A stretch of DNA of 64,000 nt from Pontibacter sp. E15-1 (GTDB taxonomy: Bacteria > Bacteroidota > Bacteroidia > Cytophagales > Hymenobacteraceae): positions 1 to 64,000 of the forward strand of contig NZ_JAKVIR010000018.1 of NCBI RefSeq assembly GCF_022601975.1, read 5' to 3'. Below are positions 45,701 through 52,008 of the stretch, in pieces. The translations under genes were made by a program, and so were the position numbers. The notes beneath the pieces were generated by a model. It made no database searches. It was not told where the DNA came from and was given only the letters and a program-made list of their open reading frames with translations. Position 1 is the first letter of the stretch. Every line of letters begins with the position of its first letter.

Positions 45701-45847
45701 GAAAGTACAGTTCATAGTTGCTGCTGAGCACCTGGATATCGTGATTTCAATCGCACCTTAGTGGTATAGAAAGGGAGGACACGATCTTCATACCTGCTGA
45801 GGCCGCGAAATTTCAATCGCACCTCGGTGGTATAGAGGTATAGAAAC
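42750..45847. CRISPR. CRISPR array, 47 repeats and 46 spacers
   Basis: The 30-bp repeat begins ATTTCAATCGCACC and ends GGTATAGAAAC or GGTATAGAAAG. Spacers are 33-41 bp, mostly 35-38. Repeats 1-20 (42750-44047) end in C; repeats 21-46 (44086-45773) end in G; repeat 47 (45810-45847) is degenerate (CCTCGG, plus an 8-bp internal duplication of GGTATAGA) and ends in C. All others are identical. Spacers 42 (45502-45539) and 43 (45570-45607) differ only in the last base. Direction is unresolved: the degenerate right end and cas2 on the left argue for a left leader, but the minus strand has the usual I-B ending ATTGAAAT expected for the crRNA 5' handle. No spacer matched elsewhere in the window on inspection. 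Confidence 0.99.
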
Positions 45848-45903
45848 CATCACAATCCCGCATCATGAGAGCGGATGCTTTTTCCACGCAAACCCTCCGC
45901 AAA

Positions 45904-45940
45904 CAAAAAAGCACTTACATCTCTCCGACGTAAGTGCTTG
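45904..45940 (-). terminator. Intrinsic terminator of the tRNA gene
   Basis: Stem AAGCACTTAC / GTAAGTGCTT with an 11-nt loop, followed on the minus strand by a run of six T. It lies 10-45 bp beyond the tRNA 3' end on the same strand and separates it from the CRISPR array. Confidence 0.85.
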
Positions 45941-45949
45941 ATTATGAAG

Positions 45950-46023
45950 TGGGCCCACCTGGAATCGAACCAGGCACCTACTGATTATGAGTCAGTTGCT
46001 CTAACCGAATGAGCTATAGGCCC
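45950..46023 (-). tRNA. tRNA with CAT anticodon (Met, or Ile2)
   Basis: Minus-strand sequence folds as a normal tRNA: acceptor GGGCCTA / TGGGCCC with discriminator A, D-arm AGCTCATTCGGTTAGAGC, anticodon arm ACTGA-CTCATAA-TCAGT with anticodon CAT, and T-loop GGTTCGATTCC. CCA is not encoded. CAT can be elongator Met or lysidine-modified Ile2; I cannot separate the two with certainty. Length 74 nt. Confidence 0.93.
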
Positions 46024-46125
46024 GTTCCCGCTAAAAAAGCCCTTTCAAGGGGGCTTTCTTTGATTTGGGAGTGCAATTCTACATATTTGCATTCAATAAG
46101 TCAAACGGAAACGAGAAATTTTTAC

Positions 46126-46758
46126 GTGGATCTGGCACAAATAAAGAATATAATCTTCGACCTGGGCGGTGTGATCATCAACATCGACTACAACAGGAGC
46201 ATTGCGGAGTTGCAAAAGCTGTGCAAGAATAATTGCAATGTCGCTTACTCTCAGCGAGAACAGGCCCAGCTCTTCGATATGTTCGAGACCGGCGCCAGCT
46301 CCCCCGGGCAGTTCCGCGACGAGCTGCGCAACGCCTATGGCATCACGGCCCCCGACGAGGAAATTGACAAGGCCTGGAACGCCATGCTGCTCGACATCCC
46401 GCAGGAGCGCATCGACCTGCTGATGGAACTGGGCAAGCGCTACCGCATCTTCCTGCTAAGCAACACCAACGCCATCCACCTGACGCGCTTCAACGAGATT
46501 GTGGCCCACAGCTTCACCATCCCGAGCCTCGACTCGCTGTTTGAGCAGAGCTACTACTCGCACCTGATTGGCAAGCGCAAGCCCGATGCCCTGGTGTTTG
46601 AGGAGATCATCGCCATGAACGGCCTCCAGAAAGACGAGACCCTGTTCATCGACGACAGCATCCAGCACATCGAGAGCGCCAGCAAGGTAGGCCTCCAGAC
46701 GCTGCACCTGCAGCCCTCTCTTACCATCAACCAGTTCTTCAAGGATGTTATTGTCTAA
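46126..46758 (+). CDS. HAD-superfamily hydrolase (subfamily IA)
   Basis: About 210 residues. The start is set at the GTG at 46126 (VDLAQIKN) because the in-frame ATG at 46009 lies inside the tRNA gene. Motif I is IIFDLGGVIINID, where the second Asp is replaced by Gly (FDLGG), as in several phosphatase-like HAD proteins. Motif II is FLLSNTN, the lysine region IGKRKPDALVFEEI, and motif IV TLFIDDSIQHIESA. Likely a phosphatase for a small sugar phosphate or nucleotide. Its end overlaps the M50 protease gene by 14 bp, so they are translationally coupled. Confidence 0.88.
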   Translation: MDLAQIKNIIFDLGGVIINIDYNRSIAELQKLCKNNCNVAYSQREQAQLFDMFETGASSPGQFRDELRNAYGITAPDEEIDKAWNAMLLDIPQERIDLLMELGKRYRIFLLSNTNAIHLTRFNEIVAHSFTIPSLDSLFEQSYYSHLIGKRKPDALVFEEIIAMNGLQKDETLFIDDSIQHIESASKVGLQTLHLQPSLTINQFFKDVIV

Positions 46759-48034
46759 GCAGCAGCGCTCCTATACCCTCCACCTGCTGCTTTTCTGCCT
46801 CACCCTCGTCACCACCACCATCGCTGGCACGGAGTGGCGCTTCGGCAAGCTGTTCTTTCTGGGGCCGCAGGGCTTCGACTGGACGGGCACCATCACGTGG
46901 GCGGAGTTTCTGGGAGGCTTCTATTTCTCGCTCCCCTTTCTGGGGGTGCTCACGGTGCACGAGTTTGGCCACTACTTCACGGCGAAGTATTACCGCACCC
47001 GCGTCACGCTGCCCTACTACATACCGCTGTGGTTCGGCTTCTCGTTCTCGCTGGGCACCATGGGGGCCTTTATCCGGATAAAGGAGCAGATATACTCACG
47101 CCGCCAGTTTTTCGATATCGGCATCGCTGGTCCGCTGGCGGGTTTTGTGGTGGCTGTGCCGCTGCTTTTCTACGCCTTCACGCACCTGCCGCCTCCCGAG
47201 TACATCTTCAGCATACACCCCGAGTACAAGCGCTTCGGCCTGGAATACGCCCAATACGTGTATCAGGACAATGCAGGCAGTTTTGCGCTGGGCAGAAACC
47301 TGCTGTTTATAGCCTTTGAGCGCTTTGTGGCTGACCCGGCCCTGCTGCCAAACCAGTATGAGCTGATCCATTACCCGCTGGTGTTCGCCGGGTACCTGGC
47401 CCTGTTCTTCACGGCCCTCAACCTGCTGCCTATCGGTCAGCTGGACGGTGGCCATATATTGTATGGCCTGATCGGGCACCGGCAGTTCAACCGCCTCTCC
47501 CCGATCTTCTTTGCCCTGTTTGTCACCTATGCCGGGCTCGGGATCGTGTCGCCGCACAGCACGCCGTTATGGTCCGAGGACCTGCTGGTGGTGTTCGCGC
47601 CGTTCACGTACTGGGCCTTCTGGAAGATTCTGGACAACAAGCGGTATGGCCTGATGGCGGCCGTGTCGCTGTTGCTGTTGCAGTACAGCCTGGCCGGTTT
47701 CCTGCCCGAGGTGGAGGCCTACATCTGGCTCTGGACGTTCTATGCGCTATACCTCGTTTTTGTGCTGCAGCCCGTCAGTGCCAGACTGCGGCATACCCTC
47801 TACCTGGCCAGCGCCATCCTGGTGTTGCAGTTCCTGATCTCCTTCGCCTTTCCGGAGGCCGACGGCTACAGTGGCTGGCTTGTGTTTGGCCTCCTGCTCT
47901 CGCGCGTAATGGGCATCTTCCATCCCTCCTGCCCCGACGAGCGCCCCCTCACGCCGTTCCGCAAAGCGTTGGGCATCCTGGCCTTCGTCATTTTCATTCT
48001 CTGCTTCAGCCCTTCGCCGTTTATACTGGAATAA
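46745..48034 (+). CDS. Site-2 protease-like (M50) membrane metalloprotease
   Basis: 429 residues with about ten hydrophobic segments. The zinc motif HEFGH is at about residue 75 (LTVHEFGHYFTAKYY), and the third ligand motif is LDGGHILYG near residue 235. Family knowledge: intramembrane cleavage of anti-sigma or other membrane proteins. Substrate unknown; the neighbouring HAD gene gives no clear hint. The start overlaps the HAD stop by 14 bp. A long hairpin at 48088-48139 follows. Confidence 0.9.
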   Translation: MLLSKQQRSYTLHLLLFCLTLVTTTIAGTEWRFGKLFFLGPQGFDWTGTITWAEFLGGFYFSLPFLGVLTVHEFGHYFTAKYYRTRVTLPYYIPLWFGFSFSLGTMGAFIRIKEQIYSRRQFFDIGIAGPLAGFVVAVPLLFYAFTHLPPPEYIFSIHPEYKRFGLEYAQYVYQDNAGSFALGRNLLFIAFERFVADPALLPNQYELIHYPLVFAGYLALFFTALNLLPIGQLDGGHILYGLIGHRQFNRLSPIFFALFVTYAGLGIVSPHSTPLWSEDLLVVFAPFTYWAFWKILDNKRYGLMAAVSLLLLQYSLAGFLPEVEAYIWLWTFYALYLVFVLQPVSARLRHTLYLASAILVLQFLISFAFPEADGYSGWLVFGLLLSRVMGIFHPSCPDERPLTPFRKALGILAFVIFILCFSPSPFILE

Positions 48035-48087
48035 AGAAACGCAGTGTGTCATATCCTGATGCGCCTGCTAAAAGAAATAGCCATACC

Positions 48088-48139
48088 TCATAAAGAGAGC
48101 GGCAGAAAGCACTGATGCTTTCCGCCGCTCTCTTTATGA
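48088..48139. terminator. Very long hairpin between convergent genes
   Basis: A 52-nt inverted repeat (arms TCATAAAGAGAGCGGC / GCCGCTCTCTTTATGA, extended inward by AGAAAGCA / TGCTTTCC) gives about 24 bp of stem with one mismatch and a 4-nt loop. It lies 54 bp beyond the M50 stop. There is no strong U-tract after it on the plus strand, so it may be a transcript-stabilising or Rho-dependent element shared by the convergent genes. Confidence 0.6.
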
Positions 48140-48143
48140 TGGG

Positions 48144-48256
48144 CTTATACCATTACCGAATGGATTTAGCGTATTCAAGTATTTTCGTGCAGTGTTTAAT
48201 TACTTGCTGTTAGCCCATGCCCTCTTTTGTCCCCCTTGGGGGTAGGGGCCCTCTTG
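48144..48256 (-). repeat. Copy 2 of the ~110-bp interspersed G/C-tract repeat
   Basis: Reverse complement of 302-412 (see that entry), continuing to about 48300, where TTTGACTGT matches the block at 95-146. A related but shorter piece lies at about 58401-58440 (GGGGGTAGGGGCCCTC). Confidence 0.65.
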
Positions 48257-48437
48257 AGTAACATCAAATTTGACTGTGCAAATTCTAATTGATAGTATTG
48301 TACCCTTTCAATAGCTTTTGCGCGCTTGATAGTGTTTGTGCAGTAGCGGTCGAGGAAAACCCTGTCCCTCCCAAGAGGGTACCTACCCCCAATAGGTAAA
48401 CTTACTTTGCTTGAGCGCACCGCTACCTGCCAGATGA

Positions 48438-48746
48438 TTACCCGTTATACGCCAGGATGCCGCCCAGCAGGTTGCGCACGTTGCTGAAGCCCTGCTGCTG
48501 CAAAAACGCCTTAGCGTTGGCAGAACGGGCTCCCGAGCGGCACTGCACAATCACTTCCTGGTTCTTGTAGTCCTCCAGGTCGTCGAGACGCTGCGGCAGA
48601 GCGCCGAGTGGGATGTTCTTGGCCCCGGCGATGTTGGTCTCCTGGTACTCCCAGTCTTCCCGCACATCGATGATCACAGGGGTTTCGCCTTTGTTCAGGC
48701 GCTCTTTTAGTTCTTCTGCTGTAATGTCTGTGGATGAAGTAATCAT
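48438..48746 (-). CDS. Rhodanese-like domain protein
   Basis: 102 residues, a single rhodanese domain. The active-site loop is VQCRSGARSANA with catalytic Cys. VIIDVREDWEYQETNIAGAKNIPL is the usual CH2-type entry motif. Predicted sulfurtransferase handling protein persulfide in the cytosol. Its ATG overlaps the stop of the preceding T9SS gene by 4 bp, so they are coupled, although a functional link is not obvious. Confidence 0.95.
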   Translation of the reverse strand: MITSSTDITAEELKERLNKGETPVIIDVREDWEYQETNIAGAKNIPLGALPQRLDDLEDYKNQEVIVQCRSGARSANAKAFLQQQGFSNVRNLLGGILAYNG

Positions 48747-50560
48747 AAGTTAGTCAGAATTAGTTTTTTGATGACAATTGCTTTCTTAGTTTGAATACGC
48801 AAAGTATACAGCCCGGGTGCCAGATGGCGCAGATCGAGTGGCTGCACGGGCCCTGCGTACGCCTGACGGTGCACCTGCTTCCCGGTGAGGTCATACACAG
48901 TTACCTGCTCGAAGGGCTCGCTGAGGAACACCTCCCCCCCGGACGGGTTCGGAAACACGCGCAGGCGGGCGGCGGCAAGCTCTTCCTCCAGGCCGAGGGC
49001 CTCCCCTATCAGCACTGGCCGCATCATGATGGCCCCCTCCAGCACGTTCTCCGGCGCCCAACCCTCGCTGGGCGTGTTGGTAAAGCGCCTGCCGGTAGCG
49101 CGCTCGTTCCTGTCGAAGCCGATGTTGACGAAGGTGCTGCCCACCTGCGACCAGCCGATGTAGAAGCTTCCCTCGATTGGCACCAGCCGTGTGAGCGGCA
49201 CTTCATAAAACGCGTTTAGGGTATCGCTGTACTGGATCTGAAAACTCTGTTGGTGCAGCACCTCGCCCGGCTCGCCGTCCTCATCGGCCCATACCTTAAA
49301 CGTGAGGCCAGTGCCGGCCAGGTCTCTGTTCCCGATCCTGGGGAAGTATACCCGGAAAGCGCTCAGCTGGTCGGGCACGTTCAGGTCGAAGCGCTGGGCT
49401 ACCTGCGTGTTGCCGGTACCCACAAAGCTGAAGCCCGCCTCTGCCGTGCCGTCGTCGTAGGCATAATAATTCAGGAAGGCCGTTTTGCGTTCGGTGCTGT
49501 CGTTGGCGCGCTGCAGAGGGTTCTGCTCCCGGGTGTCCAGCCGGATGCCGTGCAGCAGCATAAAACTGCCGCTTTCGGGCAATACAAGCTCCTCTACGCG
49601 CGGCACACCCACAACCGGATACTGGCGGGCGGCAGCAGGCACCAGGTCCTGGCCGCGCAGGAAGGTGTCGGCGCGCGCCTCCCCCACTTTCCGGATGTAG
49701 CCGCGCCAGCTGATGGCACCGGGCAGGCCGCCCAGGTTGTTGAGCGTGGCCCTGACTTCCTCGGCCAGCTCGCCGTTGGGGTTGGCCCTGAACTGCCGGG
49801 CGGGCATGGCGGTGTACTGCCGCAGGAGTTTGCTCACGCGCTGGCTGATGCCAATATCGCGGGTGGTGCTCTGGCCCTTGCGCCGGTTTTTGTCGAGCTC
49901 TACGTAGTCCAGGTTCCATACATCGGCCAGGCCGTTGCGCTGGCCCACGTTGCGGAACCGGAACTGGAAGTCGTTGTGGAGGTAGCGCGCCTCTTTCACG
50001 CCGATGTATACCTGCGCGAAGTCGGTGACCTGGCCCACGCCCGACTGCCGCCATACCTCCCGCCAAGCCCCCGTGTTGTCTTTAAACTCCAGCTGCAGGT
50101 ACCGCAGGTTGCTCGCGGTCAGGTCCGGCACATCGCCCAACCCGCCAGACTGCCAGTAAAAGCTCAGGTATACCGAATCGGAGGGGCTGAGGCCGCCCAG
50201 GGCGATAGGCTGTGACGTAAGCGTGTCGGAGGCCCCGGCACTGGTTGAACCAGGCGCGTAGGGTTGCCCCATACCGTTGAGGCCATCAAAAGAGGCAACG
50301 TTGATCGTGACGGGTGCGACCGCAAAGCGGTTGTTTACAGACACGCCCCCGCCCGGTAGCCAGCGCGTAGCCGCCGGGGTGCCGGAGGTGGCGGCAAAAT
50401 CATCGAAAAAAGGCAACGGAACCAGCGCGGCCACCCGCAACGGCGCGGCCTTGTGCAGCCCCTGTCGGGTATCCTGCTGCAGCGGCTGCAACACGGCCTG
50501 TGCCCTGGCTGCAGCGGCACCGCAGAGCAACAGCACTAGAAGAACCAGCCTTTTTCTCAT
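48743..50560 (-). CDS. T9SS-sorted secreted protein of unknown function
   Basis: 605 residues with signal peptide (MRKRLVLLVLLLCGAAAARA). The middle is beta-rich, with jelly-roll-like segments (PFFDDFAATSGTPAATRWLP near the start, FSFVGTGNTQVAQRFDL later), as in Bacteroidota choice-of-anchor/T9SS cargo. The last ~80 residues (LRVFPNPSGGEVFL ... LAPGLYTLRI ... VIKKLILTNL) form a T9SS type A sorting domain. I do not recognise an enzyme. It is probably a surface adhesin or structural protein. Overlaps the downstream rhodanese gene by 4 bp. Confidence 0.85.
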   Translation of the reverse strand: MRKRLVLLVLLLCGAAAARAQAVLQPLQQDTRQGLHKAAPLRVAALVPLPFFDDFAATSGTPAATRWLPGGGVSVNNRFAVAPVTINVASFDGLNGMGQPYAPGSTSAGASDTLTSQPIALGGLSPSDSVYLSFYWQSGGLGDVPDLTASNLRYLQLEFKDNTGAWREVWRQSGVGQVTDFAQVYIGVKEARYLHNDFQFRFRNVGQRNGLADVWNLDYVELDKNRRKGQSTTRDIGISQRVSKLLRQYTAMPARQFRANPNGELAEEVRATLNNLGGLPGAISWRGYIRKVGEARADTFLRGQDLVPAAARQYPVVGVPRVEELVLPESGSFMLLHGIRLDTREQNPLQRANDSTERKTAFLNYYAYDDGTAEAGFSFVGTGNTQVAQRFDLNVPDQLSAFRVYFPRIGNRDLAGTGLTFKVWADEDGEPGEVLHQQSFQIQYSDTLNAFYEVPLTRLVPIEGSFYIGWSQVGSTFVNIGFDRNERATGRRFTNTPSEGWAPENVLEGAIMMRPVLIGEALGLEEELAAARLRVFPNPSGGEVFLSEPFEQVTVYDLTGKQVHRQAYAGPVQPLDLRHLAPGLYTLRIQTKKAIVIKKLILTNL

Positions 50561-50583
50561 ATACCTGCTTTGGATGTGTAACG

Positions 50584-50613
50584 AAAGCGCCCGCCGTTTT
50601 CGGGCAGGCGCTT
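50584..50613 (-). terminator. Hairpin between the PASTA and T9SS genes
   Basis: Stem AAGCGCC / GGCGCTT extended by partial pairing inside, loop around GTTTTCG; located in the 76-bp gap. The minus-strand U-tract is short (CTTTCG). Confidence 0.4.
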
Positions 50614-50636
50614 CTGCGTTTTTATCAGTTTATTTT

Positions 50637-51413
50637 TTACTCAATGCCTTGTATCGGCTCCTCCCCCGATACCCACAGGTCCACCAGCTCGCCCACCCGA
50701 ATTGTGGCCCCGACCTCGGCGTAAGGGCGTTGCTTCAGCACTGTGCCGTCTGGCTCTGTGCTGCCCTGCACATGGATAATGTTGCCGATCTGCAGGCCCT
50801 GCCCTACCAGAAGCACGGAGGCTTCGTCTACGGGCATACCCACCACATCGGGCACCTCAAACTCGGTGTTGCCCAGGCCGTCGCCCACGTGCAGGTCCAC
50901 CACAGAGCCCTTCGGTATCTGCTCGCCCGGCTTCACTTCCTTGCCGTTCACAAACTGCTTCAGCACGGCATTCTGCTGCAAGTCGGGCACCATCGTGATC
51001 GTGCCTTTCCGCAGGTCGTAGCTTTTCAGGATCAGCTCCGCGTTCTTCACTGACCCGTCAATCAGCTTCGGCATCTTGATCATCGGCGGGTTCTTCATGT
51101 TCACGCTGATGTAGATCTTGCGGTTTTCCTTCACCTTTGCGTCCGGCGATGGGTCCTGGGTCAGGATGGCGTAGGGCTTCTTGTCGGAGTGATAGCTGGA
51201 GTCGTTGATGAAATAGCGCAGGTTCTGGGCTTCCAGCAACTCCTCGGCGTCTGCCAGCTGCATGCCCTCGATGCGGGGCACCGAGATGCTCTCGCCGTGG
51301 TTGGTGGCCGAAGGCAGGTATACATAAAAGAAGCCAACGACCAGGGCCGCCACGATCACCGCCATCAGGCTAAGGTGCACAAGAACACTTACAAAAGACT
51401 TTGCTTTGAACAT
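50637..51413 (-). CDS. PASTA-domain membrane protein
   Basis: 258 residues: one N-terminal membrane segment (VHLSLMAVIVAALVVGFFYVYL), then three PASTA repeats of about 65-70 residues facing the periplasm (ISVPRIEGMQLADAEELLEAQNL, IKMPKLIDGSVKNAELIL, FEVPDVVGMPVDEASVLLVGQGL). PASTA domains bind peptidoglycan or muropeptide stems. There is no kinase or transpeptidase domain, so this is a stand-alone PASTA protein as commonly found in Bacteroidota. It lies near the ddl fusion on the same strand, which fits a cell-wall theme. Confidence 0.9.
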   Translation of the reverse strand: MFKAKSFVSVLVHLSLMAVIVAALVVGFFYVYLPSATNHGESISVPRIEGMQLADAEELLEAQNLRYFINDSSYHSDKKPYAILTQDPSPDAKVKENRKIYISVNMKNPPMIKMPKLIDGSVKNAELILKSYDLRKGTITMVPDLQQNAVLKQFVNGKEVKPGEQIPKGSVVDLHVGDGLGNTEFEVPDVVGMPVDEASVLLVGQGLQIGNIIHVQGSTEPDGTVLKQRPYAEVGATIRVGELVDLWVSGEEPIQGIE

Positions 51414-51590
51414 GAGGGGATTTAATTGTTAAATGGTCTGGTGGTTAAATTGTTGAAACTTCTGGGGTGGATTAATCAGGTTATGCAGAATTCCGCACGA
51501 CCGGAACTGAAGGCTATCCTCCTGTAGATAGATCCACTTTATATATAAATATTACGCCCAAGAGGCAAACAAAATGCTACAGACCAGATA

Positions 51591-51737
51591 CTATAGACTT
51601 TGTTTTCCTGCGTTTTGCGTTTGAAAATATGCAACAATTTCCTTCGGAGATTTTCCTTCGGTTTCCTTTGCTATTCTTTCCCTCTCCACCCTGACAGCCT
51701 GAACACAGTCATACGTTTTTTTAGTCGTTGTCTTCAT
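51591..51737 (-). CDS. Small (48 aa) partner of a PIN-domain toxin
   Basis: 48 residues, ATG at 51737, beginning MKTTTKKTYDCVQAVRVERE and containing the block GKSPKEIVAYFQ. This pattern (MKTTKKT..C, then charged helix, then EE/KEIxxYF) is typical of small proteins encoded immediately after VapC/PIN-type toxins. It overlaps the remnant PIN frame by 17 bp. The reading frame is intact while the toxin is broken. Probably an antitoxin or accessory protein surviving after toxin decay. Confidence 0.65.
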   Translation of the reverse strand: MKTTTKKTYDCVQAVRVERERIAKETEGKSPKEIVAYFQTQNAGKQSL

Positions 51738-52003
51738 AATCAAATATTTCTCTTGGGTTCCTTATCTCAAGGGTTTGATACCCATTCATAAGATTTACCG
51801 CATTATACCCATGTATGCGCTGCATGTTAACGATATGCTTGAAATTCCAACTTACCAAAACATCTGCTTTCAAGATAGTCGCGATGGCAATGTGATAACA
51901 ATCAGCGCGGCTAGATTTCCCTCTGACTTTTCGGCTAAATATTTCTCAGCCAGTAGCACCGCTTCTTCTGTAATTTCTACTCTTAAACTCTCGAACTGCT
52001 CCG
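51721..52003 (-). pseudogene. 5'-truncated, frameshifted PIN-domain (VapC-like) toxin
   Basis: Minus-strand translation gives a PIN C-terminal half in two frames: first TEQFESLRVEITEEAVLLAEKYLAEK, then, after a 1-nt shift near 51915-51925, SSRADCYHIAIATILKADVLVSWNF followed by KHIVNMQRIHGYN, ending DYEDND-stop. DCYHIA and SWNFKHI are PIN-family hallmarks (acidic metal ligand and conserved core). The N-terminal half is missing because the fragment abuts the 3' end of the ddl fusion. Clearly non-functional. Confidence 0.75.
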
Positions 52004-52008
52004 TCTCG

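Noticed and set aside
46009..46125. N-terminal extension of the HAD protein
   Set aside because: The in-frame ATG lies inside the tRNA gene; the HAD motif starts about 48 residues later, so GTG 46126 is preferred.
46745..48034. Regarding the HAD-M50 pair as a sigma-factor activation module
   Set aside because: No anti-sigma or sigma-factor gene lies nearby, so only the general family role is stated.
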